Below, in pieces: positions 1 to 8,734 of a DNA stretch of 54,885 nt. The DNA is from an uncultured Planctomycetales bacterium (lineage in GTDB: Bacteria; Planctomycetota; Planctomycetia; Pirellulales; Thermoguttaceae). Location: positions 1-54,885 of the forward strand of contig CAMZEO010000003.1 of assembly GCA_947305735.1 (NCBI GenBank), written 5' to 3'. A program made the position numbers and the translations under genes. A model generated the notes under the pieces. It made no database searches, was not told where the DNA came from, and saw only the letters and a program-made list of their open reading frames with translations. Each line of letters opens with the position of its first letter. The first letter of the stretch is position 1.

Positions 1-200
1 ACAACGCTTACGTTTCGACGCAGTACGATATTGCCGGAAAACCGCGCGTCGTCGGTTCCGCCGTCGACCTTGGCGCATACGAACGACAGAGCGGAACCTC
101 GAACGCCGTTCTTTCGGAAGACTCGCTGGATATGGCGTTCGCGGAATACGAGGACGAATCGTTTGCCGAAGAACTCGACTCCTTCTGGGAAACGCTCTGA
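1..200 (+). CDS. C-terminal end of a surface/beta-helix-type protein (partial)
   Basis: The window opens inside a reading frame whose first full codon is at 3 and which stops with TGA at 198-200. The 65 visible residues contain the motif VVGSAVDLGAYE, the usual closing motif of the last rung in right-handed parallel beta-helix or 'choice-of-anchor' secreted proteins, followed by an acidic tail of about 40 residues (EDESFAEELDSFWETL). Such proteins are secreted or surface-exposed and are common in planctomycetes; the specific ligand or enzyme activity cannot be told from this fragment. The frame has the same GAA/GAC/GCG-rich codon use as the neighbouring genes, unlike the competing frame in the same stretch. 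A strong hairpin follows 42 bases downstream. Confidence 0.6.
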   Translation, partial: NAYVSTQYDIAGKPRVVGSAVDLGAYERQSGTSNAVLSEDSLDMAFAEYEDESFAEELDSFWETL

Positions 201-242
201 GAAGCGTCTAACGACGCCGTTTAGCGCGGTTTAAAGAGAGAA

Positions 243-286
243 CGCCCCTCGTTGCGAAAGCGTCGCGACGAGGGGCGCGTTGTTTT
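243..286. terminator. Bidirectional rho-independent terminator
   Basis: A 14-bp stem is formed by 243-256 and 264-277 (outer arm CGCCCCTCGT, one G-T pair in the inner part) with a 7-base loop, followed on the + strand by GCGTTGTTTT. Read on the minus strand the stem is followed by a CT-rich tract. It lies between two convergent genes and can serve both. Confidence 0.75.
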
Positions 287-369
287 AAGGCGAAGCGGCG
301 CGAGTCGCCGCGCGCAAAGCGCTGAAAACCGTTCGGTCGCGGGCGGATAAGCGCGAGGAGCGGTCGCGG

Positions 370-2637
370 CTACAGTTTGAAGTTGAAAACTTCGCCGATC
401 AGTCTGACGAGCCGCTGCAGGAGGGTCTTTGGCGCGGCTTTGATTTTGACTTTGGCGGTCATTCCAACGCGCATAAGCTCGTCGTCGTTGTCGAGATCGA
501 CGCGAACGCGAATCGACTCCATCTGAGGTCGTTCTTCGCCGCCTTCTCCGGTTTCGGTGGCGATCGAACCTCCGCCCTTGACGGAGAGCTGGTACGGGAC
601 GCTCGACATGGCGCGTCGTTCGATATCGACGTCGTCTTTGATCTCGCCGTAATAGAGTTCCGCCGGTCGTTCGGTCAACTTGATCTTGACTTTTTGCCCG
701 GCGGCGACGTCGTCTTTTTTGGCTTGGTCGACGACGATTACCGCTTCGAGTTTTTTCGGATCTCCGACGCTGCAGACGTGAACGCCGGGATCCACGGTCG
801 TGTGAAGATTGCGCTCGAGCAGGGGCGTTCCGTCCCAAGGGAGAAGTTCCGACGACGCGTTGCGGAACTTGTTGTCGCGATCCATCCGCCAATATGGCGA
901 GACGACGACGCCGTCGATCGGGGCGGTCAATTTTAGCCGGTCGACGTCCGTCTGCACGGCGTCGCGCGCGTTGATCAGCCCGACGAGTCTGGCTCTCATT
1001 TCCTGAAGTCGGGCGACCGCTTCCTGATTGGCGCCGAGTTGCTCGCAGGTCTCGATATCGCGGCGCGTCTCGACAATTTGACCCTTAAGGTCGTTAAGTT
1101 CGGCGTAAAGTTGCGGATTCCTCAACGTGACGAGCAAATCGCCTTTTTGGACGCGCTGTCCTTCGCGAACGTGAATTTCGTCGAGAATTCCGCCGGATTT
1201 CGGCGCGAGCACGTTGGCCGTCGACGCGGATTCCGAACGAAGTTCCAGAACGGCGGGCGCGTAAATAGAATAGGGCAACTTGACGAAACAAAACGCGGCG
1301 ACGAGCGCGAAAACGCCCGCCAACGACGGATAAAAATGAGATTTTTTCACTTTGTAAATGCGCCCCGGCACCCAGAAGAATTTTCCAATTTTCCAAAGCG
1401 GCATGCCCAGCAGTCCGTAAAGGGACATCGCCGCGATTACTTGCGCCACGATTTTTAGGCCGTACGAGTCGAAGAAACGGTAGATGAAGAACAAAATCGA
1501 CGCCATGACGACCCAGCGGTAGCAAACGGCGGCGACCGTGTACAGCGCGAACAGGAACTGATTGCGCTTTGGCAGGAACGGGTCTTCCTGGGTCTCCATG
1601 CCGAGGAACCATTCCTGCGCTTTCTGGGACATGATTTTCGTCGCTTTTTGGCGCAGATTCGGTATTTCGAGCAGGTCGGCGAGGATATAGTATCCGTCGT
1701 ACCGCAACAGCGGATTGATGTTGAAAACGATCGTGCTGACCGACGAGATGAACATAATGTTCAAACACAGGTAGTGCAGCGTGTTTTCTTTGGTGAACCA
1801 CCAGATAAACGTGGCGATGGACGCGAGCGTACACTCGACAAAAACGCCCGCGATTCCGATGCCCGCGCGCTTCCATTTGCTCGGAAGCATCCATGAGTCG
1901 GAGACGTTGCAGTATAGACATGGCGTCAGAACGAGGATCATGACGCCGAGTTCATGACATTCCCCTCCAAGGACTTTGCACGAGAAACCGTGTCCGAATT
2001 CGTGCAGAATCTTCGTGAAGACGAGCACGACGCTCAGCAGGAGTAGATTGCCCGGTCCGAAGAACTGCCTGAATTCCGGTAGTTTCGAGCGGAAATGGTC
2101 GAACTCGATCCCGATGAGCAACAACGCGGACGCCATAAGGAGCAGACAGCAAATCAGCGTGACCGGATGGAAGAACCAACGGACGTAGGGGAGGCATTTG
2201 TCAAAGAACCTGTTAGGGTCGACTCCCTTAAAACGAATCGCCAGAATGTTGGAGCAGGCGGCGAGAATTTCCTGCCGCCGTCTCTTCTTGCGGCGCTTGA
2301 GCAGTTCGTGCCCCTGATCGGGAACGCCCGCGACGATCAGACTGCATTGGTGCAACTGACCGACGAAGTTCTGTATTTCTTCGAGCGTAATCTTTTGCGG
2401 AGGAAATTTCGCTTCAAATTCCTCTTTAATCGTTTCGAGCGACTTCGTTCCGTCGAGCGATTCAAGGATGAAATACTCTTCGTCCTGAAAACGATAGTAT
2501 TTCAGCCCGATCGGATCTTTGACGATCCAGAAGGATCGACCGAGATAGGTCGCGCGTTTGGCTTCCAAATCGGAGCGCGCGTATACGGACAACACGCGTT
2601 CCGCGCTCGAAACCAGACTGTCGGCCAACGAAGCCAT
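370..2637 (-). CDS. PqqD-like / M50 metalloprotease / HlyD fusion membrane protein
   Basis: A 755-residue integral membrane protein with three parts. Residues 25-110 resemble a PqqD-type peptide-chaperone domain. Residues 150-420 hold several membrane helices and an M50 (site-2 protease) core with the zinc motif HEFGH at 212-216 and a second motif around NPLLRYDGYY. Residues 450-740 form a HlyD-type barrel-sandwich with a coiled-coil hairpin (motifs GQRVQKGDLLV and TAPIDGVVV). Known relatives occur in planctomycetes and in peptide-export/bacteriocin loci (YydH-like), where the membrane protease and adaptor work together. It is the last gene of a three-gene operon with two other membrane-fusion proteins (71-bp gap). 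The likely role is processing and export of a peptide or small molecule across the envelope; substrate unknown. No ABC transporter is in view, so the partner must lie elsewhere. Confidence 0.8.
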   Translation of the reverse strand: MASLADSLVSSAERVLSVYARSDLEAKRATYLGRSFWIVKDPIGLKYYRFQDEEYFILESLDGTKSLETIKEEFEAKFPPQKITLEEIQNFVGQLHQCSLIVAGVPDQGHELLKRRKKRRRQEILAACSNILAIRFKGVDPNRFFDKCLPYVRWFFHPVTLICCLLLMASALLLIGIEFDHFRSKLPEFRQFFGPGNLLLLSVVLVFTKILHEFGHGFSCKVLGGECHELGVMILVLTPCLYCNVSDSWMLPSKWKRAGIGIAGVFVECTLASIATFIWWFTKENTLHYLCLNIMFISSVSTIVFNINPLLRYDGYYILADLLEIPNLRQKATKIMSQKAQEWFLGMETQEDPFLPKRNQFLFALYTVAAVCYRWVVMASILFFIYRFFDSYGLKIVAQVIAAMSLYGLLGMPLWKIGKFFWVPGRIYKVKKSHFYPSLAGVFALVAAFCFVKLPYSIYAPAVLELRSESASTANVLAPKSGGILDEIHVREGQRVQKGDLLVTLRNPQLYAELNDLKGQIVETRRDIETCEQLGANQEAVARLQEMRARLVGLINARDAVQTDVDRLKLTAPIDGVVVSPYWRMDRDNKFRNASSELLPWDGTPLLERNLHTTVDPGVHVCSVGDPKKLEAVIVVDQAKKDDVAAGQKVKIKLTERPAELYYGEIKDDVDIERRAMSSVPYQLSVKGGGSIATETGEGGEERPQMESIRVRVDLDNDDELMRVGMTAKVKIKAAPKTLLQRLVRLIGEVFNFKL

Positions 2638-2708
2638 CTTTTACCTCTTAACAATAGTTCCAACGCGCGTTTCGACGCGTTCTTGATTTCCCCCCGCGAA
2701 AACGCCGC

Positions 2709-4004
2709 TCAGTTGGTTTTGATCGTCAGCGTGACGAGGGAGCCCGGATTGAGCAGCCAGTAGTCTTTTCCGGTTTCGTCGTTATGAATCACTCTGTTTT
2801 CGACGTCGGCGTAGAAGTAATAATGACCCGATTCGACGACCTGGCGAACGTAGACGATTTTTCCCTCGAGTTCGACGGGATCGGAGCCGGGTCGGTTGAC
2901 GGAAACGACGACCGTTTTACCGTCGATGGCCTCCGGGGCGGTCTTTTCGGCGTTGATCGTTCCGGTCACCTGAACTTTGTCGAGCCGGAGAATATGCAGG
3001 ATTTCATCCCCTTCGCGCACCCATTGCCCTTCGTTTTGATAGATCTCGTCGATGAAACCGTCCACGGGCGAGCGCAATTTCCGATTGCGGATTTGAACCA
3101 TGGTCGCGTTGGCGCGCGCGAGGCTGACCTTGACCTTCTCCTTATTGACCTCGAGGTCGTATTTGGCTTTTTCGATCGATTTTGCGGCGCGAATCCAGTC
3201 GTAGTATTTTTCGTCGACTTCTTCCTGCGAGACGGAGCCGGGCATCGACCGATTGAGGGAGTCGGCGCGGCGATAGGAAGCCTGCGCGACGCGCGCCGCC
3301 GCCTCGGCGACGTCGATTTCAAGGGTCTTGTCCGCTTCTTTGCGCGCGACGAGCAATTCCTGAAGCGCGACGACAAATTCCTGTTTGAGTTCGTCGTCTT
3401 GAAGTCTCCCGAGGTATTGTCCTTTTTTGACGATCATCCCGCGCCGGAGTCTCGGACGTTCGCTCTCCTGTTTTTCGGCGATTCCGAGTCTTCCGAGCAA
3501 CGCGAATTGTTTTTCGACTCCCTGGACGGCGGTCTGACGCGCCTGATCGGGGTCGACGTTGCTTTCCGTCTTTTTGGAATCGGACGCGCCGTCCGCTTGC
3601 GATTGTTCGGCGGCGATTTCGCCCGCGATGTGTTCGGAAAGGGCGCGCAACTCTTCAGAAAGGTTGTATTCGTCGTCGTAGAGCCTCAGCTCGTCGAGCA
3701 GTCCCTGACCGTTCGCGCTGATGGTGGCTTCGTAGCCTTCTCCTTTGGGAATTTCTACTTTCGCGTTGGCGACGACGAGACTCCCGTCCTCGGCGACGGT
3801 CGATTCCGCAAGATTGAAGTCTCCGGCGCCGGAAAACGCGTCGTTCGCGACGGGTCGCGCGGGAGTCGCGGGAGCGGCGGGAATTTCGGGACGTTGCAGA
3901 ACCAAATTTTCATAATCGTCCTGGGCGGACGCCGCGTTGAGCGAAAAGGCGCCGACAAAGGCGCAAAGGGCGAACGCGCGCGCTATCCGGTCGTATTGTT
4001 TCAT
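2709..4004 (-). CDS. Periplasmic HlyD-family membrane-fusion protein
   Basis: A 431-residue adaptor starting at the ATG at 4004; an upstream TTG at 4079 also keeps the frame open, but the ATG directly precedes a clean signal peptide (MKQYDRIARAFALCAFVGAF ... NAASA). The mature part has an acidic spacer, a lipoyl-like half motif (RRGMIVKKGQYLGRLQDDEL), a long alpha-helical hairpin rich in Ala, Glu and Arg, the return half motif LRSPVDGFIDEIYQNEGQWV, and a beta-barrel end. This is the standard layout of the HlyD/RND periplasmic adaptor. It lies between the GAF-HlyD gene (86 bp upstream) and the M50-HlyD gene (71 bp downstream), so three adaptors are probably co-translated and may form a mixed complex. 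Confidence 0.8.
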   Translation of the reverse strand: MKQYDRIARAFALCAFVGAFSLNAASAQDDYENLVLQRPEIPAAPATPARPVANDAFSGAGDFNLAESTVAEDGSLVVANAKVEIPKGEGYEATISANGQGLLDELRLYDDEYNLSEELRALSEHIAGEIAAEQSQADGASDSKKTESNVDPDQARQTAVQGVEKQFALLGRLGIAEKQESERPRLRRGMIVKKGQYLGRLQDDELKQEFVVALQELLVARKEADKTLEIDVAEAAARVAQASYRRADSLNRSMPGSVSQEEVDEKYYDWIRAAKSIEKAKYDLEVNKEKVKVSLARANATMVQIRNRKLRSPVDGFIDEIYQNEGQWVREGDEILHILRLDKVQVTGTINAEKTAPEAIDGKTVVVSVNRPGSDPVELEGKIVYVRQVVESGHYYFYADVENRVIHNDETGKDYWLLNPGSLVTLTIKTN

Positions 4005-4089
4005 CGTCGTGTTCCAGTTTCTATTTGATTGTTCCGCCGACGAGGCGGATTCGTTGATTGCCGATTTTTCGTATAGCAAAGCCGACGCC

Positions 4090-6147
4090 TTACTGGAACC
4101 AGAAGAAGACGGTTCTTTGCAGGAAGGCGACGAGTTCGTTGAAGCAGACGTACCCCAGCGCGCGTTTGCCGCAGTAAATTTTCGCGGAAACGCCCATGCC
4201 CGCGCTGGCGGCTTCGGGCAGGTCGTCTTTGTCGTCGATGGAGGCGAGAATTTCGACGGTCGTTTCCTCGGCGCCTCTGTTTTCGGCGCGGTCGTGGACT
4301 TCGGTTACGGTCGCGTCGTGAGAGTTCGACGGATCGACGGTCATGACGAACTTGACTTTCAGCGGCGCGTTTTCGTCATTAGCCTGAATCTTGCGCTTAT
4401 AGTCTTCAATGTGCCCCATGTATTTTTCGGGCATTTGAAGCTCCAGCTGAAGCTCGCCGTCGGGTTGCGCGATTTCCATCAGGATTTGCCCCGGCTGAAC
4501 CGGTCTGCTCTTGAGCGTGTTTTCGAGTTGGAACGTCATGACGGTTCCGTCGATGGGCGCGCGGACCGTCAGGTCGTCGTTTCTGGCGTTGAGGATTTCG
4601 CGCTGGATTCTCAGCGTCCGCTCGCGTTCCATATACTGCGCGAGCTGTCCGTTAATCCGAATGCGCTCGGCGTCTTTGGCCTGAAAGCTCTGTTCTTTGA
4701 GCGCGAGGATTTGTTTCTGAACTTCGTTGAGTTCGCCGTCGTTCTTTTGCCGTTCCGCTTCGAGTTCGTTGTTCGAAAGAACGAGCAACGGATCGCCCGC
4801 CTTGACGCGTTGTCCGTGTTCGACGTTCAGAACGTCGACTTTGCCCGCTTCGCGAGCGAAGACGTTTCTCCGAGCGACCGGTTCGAGCGAGCCGTCGCAG
4901 TGCATATTGAAATTCCACGGCACGAAAATCATGGCGAGAATCAGCGCGAGGACGCCCAGAGAGACGGCGATCGTTTTCGGAAGCATTCTGGCGGCGACGA
5001 GAACTTTTGATTTTCCAATGGCCTGCCATAACGGGGCGAGAAAGATCGAGTTGTGATCAAGGGCGTTTCCGACGGCGACGCGCGCGTGTTCGACGACGAT
5101 TTCGACGCGTTTCATCATATGTTCGGAAACGTTCGAGTCTTCGATCTGCTCGACGACGATGGCGCCGAAGGGGGGCGGGATCGTCAGTTTGTCGCGCTCG
5201 GTTTCGTCGTAGTCTTTTTCGTCGATGGTATGGGCGACGAGCGGATAGACGGCGATGGTCTTCGTGTGCGAGGCGTCGACGTATTCTTCGACGGCGGCTT
5301 CGACCTGCGGGGCGAGACTTGCGGAGTCTCCGTTGTAGACCATCGGTTCGTTGGCTTTGACGACGGCGGTGGCGAGATCGCCGAGCAATTTGACGGTCTC
5401 GGACCGCTTGTCGACCATATCCTGTCCGCTGACCGCTTCGATTCTGGCGCGTCCTCCGCGCATGACGGCCAGAGAGACGCGGTCGCACTCGATGAGCCGA
5501 CGACCTTCGTTCGCGACGGTGTAAAGCGTTTCCCTGAGGTTAAGCGTCTTATGAATGTTGCGCGTGAAATCTTCAAGGCGCGTCCAGAGACTTTGCCGGT
5601 CGCTGAAATTTTTTAGCTGGCGATTTTTGTAGTAGTCTGTGGCGTAACGCGTGACCTGGCGGACGAATTGCAAAAATCCCTGTTGGGTCGCGGGATTGGA
5701 GTCCGGACGCTGGAACACTTCGACGACGCCGACTTTTTCAAGCTCCGTCTGAATGACGCCCAAAATGACGAGGAAGTCGGTCGGGTTGCCTCCGTCGTTC
5801 GCGCCCTCGCCGCCGGAATGGGGAGGAACCATCAGGTCGCGCTCGTCGGAACGGAGCGCGTTGTAGAGGAGGTACGAGTGCGTCTTATTCGCTTCGTCGT
5901 CTTCGTGCAACTTCGCTTCTTTTAAGTTGACCTGGTATCCGAGCGTGAGCCTTCCGGAGTCGTCGGTCATCCACATGGCGCCTCCGATGGCGCCGAGCGC
6001 TCGGACGACCCTGGTGAGAAATTCCGCCTGGAATACGTCCGGAGCGACGTCGGAACGTGAAACTTGCGCGATCTCGTTGACGAGAACGCGGATCTGTTGT
6101 TTCGTTTGTTCTAACATATGCGAGTCGTAACGTTGTTCGGAACTCAT
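4090..6147 (-). CDS. GAF-domain HlyD-family membrane-fusion protein
   Basis: A 685-residue protein starting with ATG at 6147. The N-terminal third carries a cytoplasmic GAF-like sensor region (about 185-370, with the motif LIECDRVSLAVMRGGRARIE), followed by a single membrane helix (about 395-415, LGVLALILAMIFV) and then a HlyD barrel-sandwich (AREAGKVDVLNVEHGQRVKA, returning at VRAPIDGTVMTF) with a coiled-coil hairpin between. GAF domains bind small ligands or mediate dimerisation, so the adaptor may be gated from the cytoplasm. First gene of the three-gene operon. GAF-HlyD fusions next to an M50-HlyD protein are a recurrent planctomycete arrangement; their substrate is not established. Confidence 0.8.
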   Translation of the reverse strand: MSSEQRYDSHMLEQTKQQIRVLVNEIAQVSRSDVAPDVFQAEFLTRVVRALGAIGGAMWMTDDSGRLTLGYQVNLKEAKLHEDDEANKTHSYLLYNALRSDERDLMVPPHSGGEGANDGGNPTDFLVILGVIQTELEKVGVVEVFQRPDSNPATQQGFLQFVRQVTRYATDYYKNRQLKNFSDRQSLWTRLEDFTRNIHKTLNLRETLYTVANEGRRLIECDRVSLAVMRGGRARIEAVSGQDMVDKRSETVKLLGDLATAVVKANEPMVYNGDSASLAPQVEAAVEEYVDASHTKTIAVYPLVAHTIDEKDYDETERDKLTIPPPFGAIVVEQIEDSNVSEHMMKRVEIVVEHARVAVGNALDHNSIFLAPLWQAIGKSKVLVAARMLPKTIAVSLGVLALILAMIFVPWNFNMHCDGSLEPVARRNVFAREAGKVDVLNVEHGQRVKAGDPLLVLSNNELEAERQKNDGELNEVQKQILALKEQSFQAKDAERIRINGQLAQYMERERTLRIQREILNARNDDLTVRAPIDGTVMTFQLENTLKSRPVQPGQILMEIAQPDGELQLELQMPEKYMGHIEDYKRKIQANDENAPLKVKFVMTVDPSNSHDATVTEVHDRAENRGAEETTVEILASIDDKDDLPEAASAGMGVSAKIYCGKRALGYVCFNELVAFLQRTVFFWFQ

Positions 6148-6592
6148 TTTCGCTCGATCCTGAAATGCGCGGCGTCGTTGGGCGCGTCGAAAAAAGCGTC
6201 GCGACCGTCGCGCGGCGCCCCGCGGACGCGTCCGCGCGGTTTTTTAAAAACGCTATTATAGGTCAAACGCGCTTTCTGTCTACGCGCCGGAACGCGCTTG
6301 ACCGCGATATTTCGTAAAGTTTGCTCCGCGCGTCTCTATTTGACGTTCCGGAGGCTCGCCGGTTCGCGAAGCGGCTTTCGGGGGGCTGTGGCAAACGCGC
6401 CGACGCGGTATAATAGGAGCCCCGCGACCGTTTGAGGATCGGCCTCGGCGCGTCGCGACTCGCCGTTTCCCGAAGAAGCTTCGACAGACTCTTCGATTAT
6501 ATCGGATTTTCCGAAAAAATCAAAGAGCAAAGCGTTATTTTTTTGACGTTTGATTTTCGTCGTCCGACGCGTCGGAGCGCTGGAGTTTCGCT
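6148..6592. other. 445-bp divergent intergenic region
   Basis: Lies between the start of the minus-strand HlyD operon and coaD, so it must contain both promoters. A perfect 8+8 palindrome (6221-6236, CGCGGACG/CGTCCGCG) is followed by CGG and a T run on the + strand and looks terminator-like, but no + strand gene ends there. I see no convincing protein in it; the short minus-strand frame at 6336-6530 has no recognisable features. Confidence 0.5.
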
Positions 6593-7105
6593 ATGAGCGC
6601 TCAAACACTCGCCGTCTATCCCGGCACGTTCGATCCGATCACCCTTGGGCATATGAACGTCGTCTCGAGGGCAAGCAAATTATTCGACAAACTTGTCGTG
6701 GCCGTGGGGGTCAACGGCGAAAAGACTCCATGGTTCAGTCCGGAAGAACGTTGCGAATTTATTCGCGGCGCGGCTGCGGAACTCGGTCTCGACAACGTCG
6801 AGACGACGACTTACGAGGGGCTTACCGTTCGGTTCGCGAAAAGTCTTGGGGCGCGCGTAATCGTCCGGGGCGTCCGACCGCTGACCGACATTCCCGCCGA
6901 ACTGACGCTCATGATGGCTAACCGGCGCCTTGAACCCGAGGTCGAAACGCTCTTTCTGATCGCCGACGGCGAGTTGGCGCACGTTTCCAGCTCGCTGATC
7001 AAAGAGATCGCCGGCGCGCAGGAAGACGGAGCTCTGGAAGCCTTTTTACCGACGAGCGTGATCGAGGCGGTGCGCGAAAAGGCGAGAGAAAAGTTCGCGC
7101 GTTGA
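6593..7105 (+). CDS. coaD: Phosphopantetheine adenylyltransferase (CoA biosynthesis)
   Basis: A 170-residue cytoplasmic enzyme of usual family length. It transfers AMP from ATP to 4'-phosphopantetheine, the penultimate step of coenzyme A synthesis. Visible signatures: YPGTFDPITLGH at 9-20 (nucleotide-binding T/HxGH), VRGVRPLTDIPAE at the centre, and SSSLIKEIA near residue 136, matching the conserved SSS(L/F)(V/I)KE motif. Start is ATG at 6593 with GGAG eight bases upstream. It stands alone, with no other CoA gene nearby. Housekeeping gene, normal codon usage. Confidence 0.95.
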   Translation: MSAQTLAVYPGTFDPITLGHMNVVSRASKLFDKLVVAVGVNGEKTPWFSPEERCEFIRGAAAELGLDNVETTTYEGLTVRFAKSLGARVIVRGVRPLTDIPAELTLMMANRRLEPEVETLFLIADGELAHVSSSLIKEIAGAQEDGALEAFLPTSVIEAVREKAREKFAR

Positions 7106-7290
7106 AAAACTCGTCGCCTGTCGTTTTAACTGTTGTAATTAACATAATCGTTAAGCGTCTCGACCGTTTAGTCGTTACGTAGAGTTCTCGATATTCCAAA
7201 TTTTTGTTTTGTATTGTTAAAATAATCATTAAAAACGTTAAAGTCGTAAGAACTGTTTTAATCAATTTTAAAAAAAGGGGAAAATTTCTA

Positions 7291-7318
7291 TTGACGCGAG
7301 CGGATTTATGTGTAGTAT
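7291..7318 (+). promoter_or_regulatory. Sigma-70-type promoter of tRNA-Cys
   Basis: TTGACG at 7291-7296, a 16-base spacer, then TAGTAT at 7313-7318, placing the transcription start about 8-10 bases before the tRNA. The preceding 150 bases are AT-rich, as in strong promoters. Confidence 0.6.
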
Positions 7319-7333
7319 GGAGACTGTGCGAAG

Positions 7334-7406
7334 GGCGTCCTAGCCAAATGGCTAAGGCAACGGATTGCAAATCCGTCATTTACCGGTTCGAGTCCGGTGG
7401 ACGCCT
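7334..7406 (+). tRNA. tRNA-Cys (anticodon GCA)
   Basis: A complete cloverleaf: acceptor GGCGTCC (7334-7340) pairs with GGACGCC (7399-7405); D arm GCCAAATGGCTAAGGC; anticodon stem ACGGA/TCCGT (7360-7364, 7372-7376) with loop TTGCAAA, anticodon GCA at 7367-7369; T arm ACCGG TTCGAGT CCGGT. The discriminator is T at 7406. CCA is not encoded. The variable region is short (class I). Confidence 0.96.
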
Positions 7407-7490
7407 CTTAAAAGCGTTCCGAGAAAATTGTCGCAGGCGCGAGGAGCTGGCTAGGCTCGATTGGGAAGTCGTCGGCGACGAACGGGACGT

Positions 7491-7511
7491 TCCGCTTTAA
7501 GGCGGATTTTT
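7491..7511 (+). terminator. Possible short terminator after tRNA-Cys
   Basis: TCCGC (7491-7495) pairs with GCGGA (7502-7506) around a 6-base loop, followed by five T residues. The stem is short, so this is only a moderate candidate; it lies 85 bases after the tRNA. Confidence 0.4.
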
Positions 7512-7840
7512 CGAACCCCCTTGAAACGCGCGTTTGGATTGTTTCTAAACATCGTTTCCCCTTTCTTGCTTCCCTTTCCCGCTAGCCCATTACTTGTCTT
7601 TGATCCTGCCTTTTTTGCAGTTCGAGCGCGCGTTTCATTCCATGTCTTTCCGGGGTTTTTTCACGTTTTTTCGCTTTTTCTTCTTGGACGTTTCGAAATA
7701 GGTTTCGCGCGTGTCGGCGTTTCGGCGTCGCTCGCAAAACGTCGCGCGCGAGTTCGCGTTCTTTTCGGGGCGTTTTTCCAGTTGTTCGGCGGAAGAGCGC
7801 GGAAGAGTTTCGAGATTGGCGGCAGACGGAGGCGTCGCGT

Positions 7841-8710
7841 CTAGGAACGGACGTTTTCAAGCTCGCGCCAGAAGAATTCGTCGAGTTTCGCGTAGGAACA
7901 CTGTCGAAAATAGCCGCCGGGACTGACCGTGAAGAGCGTCCGACCGGCGAGACATCCCCCTTTGCGCGTAAATCGGTATCCGTTTTTTTTGACGGAACAC
8001 GCGCAAGCGCGTTCGGGACAAAAGTTTATCGAGCAATTTTTAAAGAGCGCGGCGACTTGCTCGGTTTTTTTCTTCGCCCTCTCGAACAGTCGATCGTTCA
8101 GAACGAGTTCCGGATTGAACGCGGCGCGTCCTTCCGGCATGACGGGGCTTACCGTGATCGCTTCCGCGCCCGCCAGACTCGCGGCGGCAATCGTCGTTCG
8201 CAAGTCGCGCTCGTTGAGCGTCGAAACCGGAACGCTTACGACGACGCGCAGACCTCGTTCGGTCGCCGCCTTAATCGTCGCCGCAACGTTTGAGTAGCGC
8301 GCGTCGCGACCCGTTAGACGATCTAATCGGCGAACGCCCGAGAACGTCGCGCTCAGGTCGCAGTCGTAGCGCGACAGGACGTCGAGGATTCGTTCGTCGA
8401 CAAGGGTTCCGTTCGTGAAAAGCGTCAGTTCGAGTTCGGACGAAAGTCCGCGCGCGAACGCGAGCAGATCTTCCCAGCCGCGCTTCAGGAGCGGTTCGCC
8501 GCCGGTGAACGCGATATGTCGCGTTCCATACTTGACGATCAGTTCGACGACGCGTTTCCAGTCGTCGATCGAAAGCTCCTCATGGTAAAGTTCCGGACGC
8601 GTCTGCCAGACGCAATAGCAAAACGGACACGCCTGATTGCAGTTGTACGTCAGCTCCAAAAGCCCCTGTCGAGGGCGATAGCGTAGATATTCTTCGAGAA
8701 ACTCGTTCAT
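7841..8710 (-). CDS. Radical SAM protein with partial SPASM-like C-terminus
   Basis: A 289-residue radical SAM enzyme. The [4Fe-4S]/SAM motif CNQACPFC lies at residues 24-31 (CxxxCxxC), followed by the aromatic FCYC context and the GGEPLLK SAM-binding strand. Near the C-terminus cysteines occur as CPERACAC and in GGCLAGRTLFTVSPGGYFRQC, which is the first half of a SPASM/twitch auxiliary cluster domain; the second half (CxxC...C...C) is absent. Relatives act as peptide or protein maturases (PqqE, anSME-like). It is 24 bp downstream of a small membrane-anchored protein on the same strand, a possible substrate. The frame ends at TAG 7841-7843, but another minus-strand frame stays open for over 60 codons past this point, so a frameshift is possible (see findings). 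Confidence 0.8.
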   Translation of the reverse strand: MNEFLEEYLRYRPRQGLLELTYNCNQACPFCYCVWQTRPELYHEELSIDDWKRVVELIVKYGTRHIAFTGGEPLLKRGWEDLLAFARGLSSELELTLFTNGTLVDERILDVLSRYDCDLSATFSGVRRLDRLTGRDARYSNVAATIKAATERGLRVVVSVPVSTLNERDLRTTIAAASLAGAEAITVSPVMPEGRAAFNPELVLNDRLFERAKKKTEQVAALFKNCSINFCPERACACSVKKNGYRFTRKGGCLAGRTLFTVSPGGYFRQCSYAKLDEFFWRELENVRS

Positions 8711-8734
8711 CGATGGGTTGTCGCGCTGTGAAAG

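Noticed and set aside
221..892. Long Arg-rich minus-strand frame overlapping the M50-HlyD gene
   Set aside because: It is an out-of-frame shadow of the gene at 370-2637, with extreme Arg content and no domain features. The many similar Arg/Ser-rich frames opposite real genes were discarded for the same reason.
2784..5010. Long + strand frames (Phe/Val/Asp-rich) opposite the HlyD genes
   Set aside because: Antisense shadows caused by high GC and GAA/GAC codons on the other strand; no motifs or ribosome sites.
6221..6245. Palindrome followed by a T run, terminator-like on the + strand
   Set aside because: No + strand gene or convincing small transcript ends there; it lies in the divergent promoter region of the HlyD operon.
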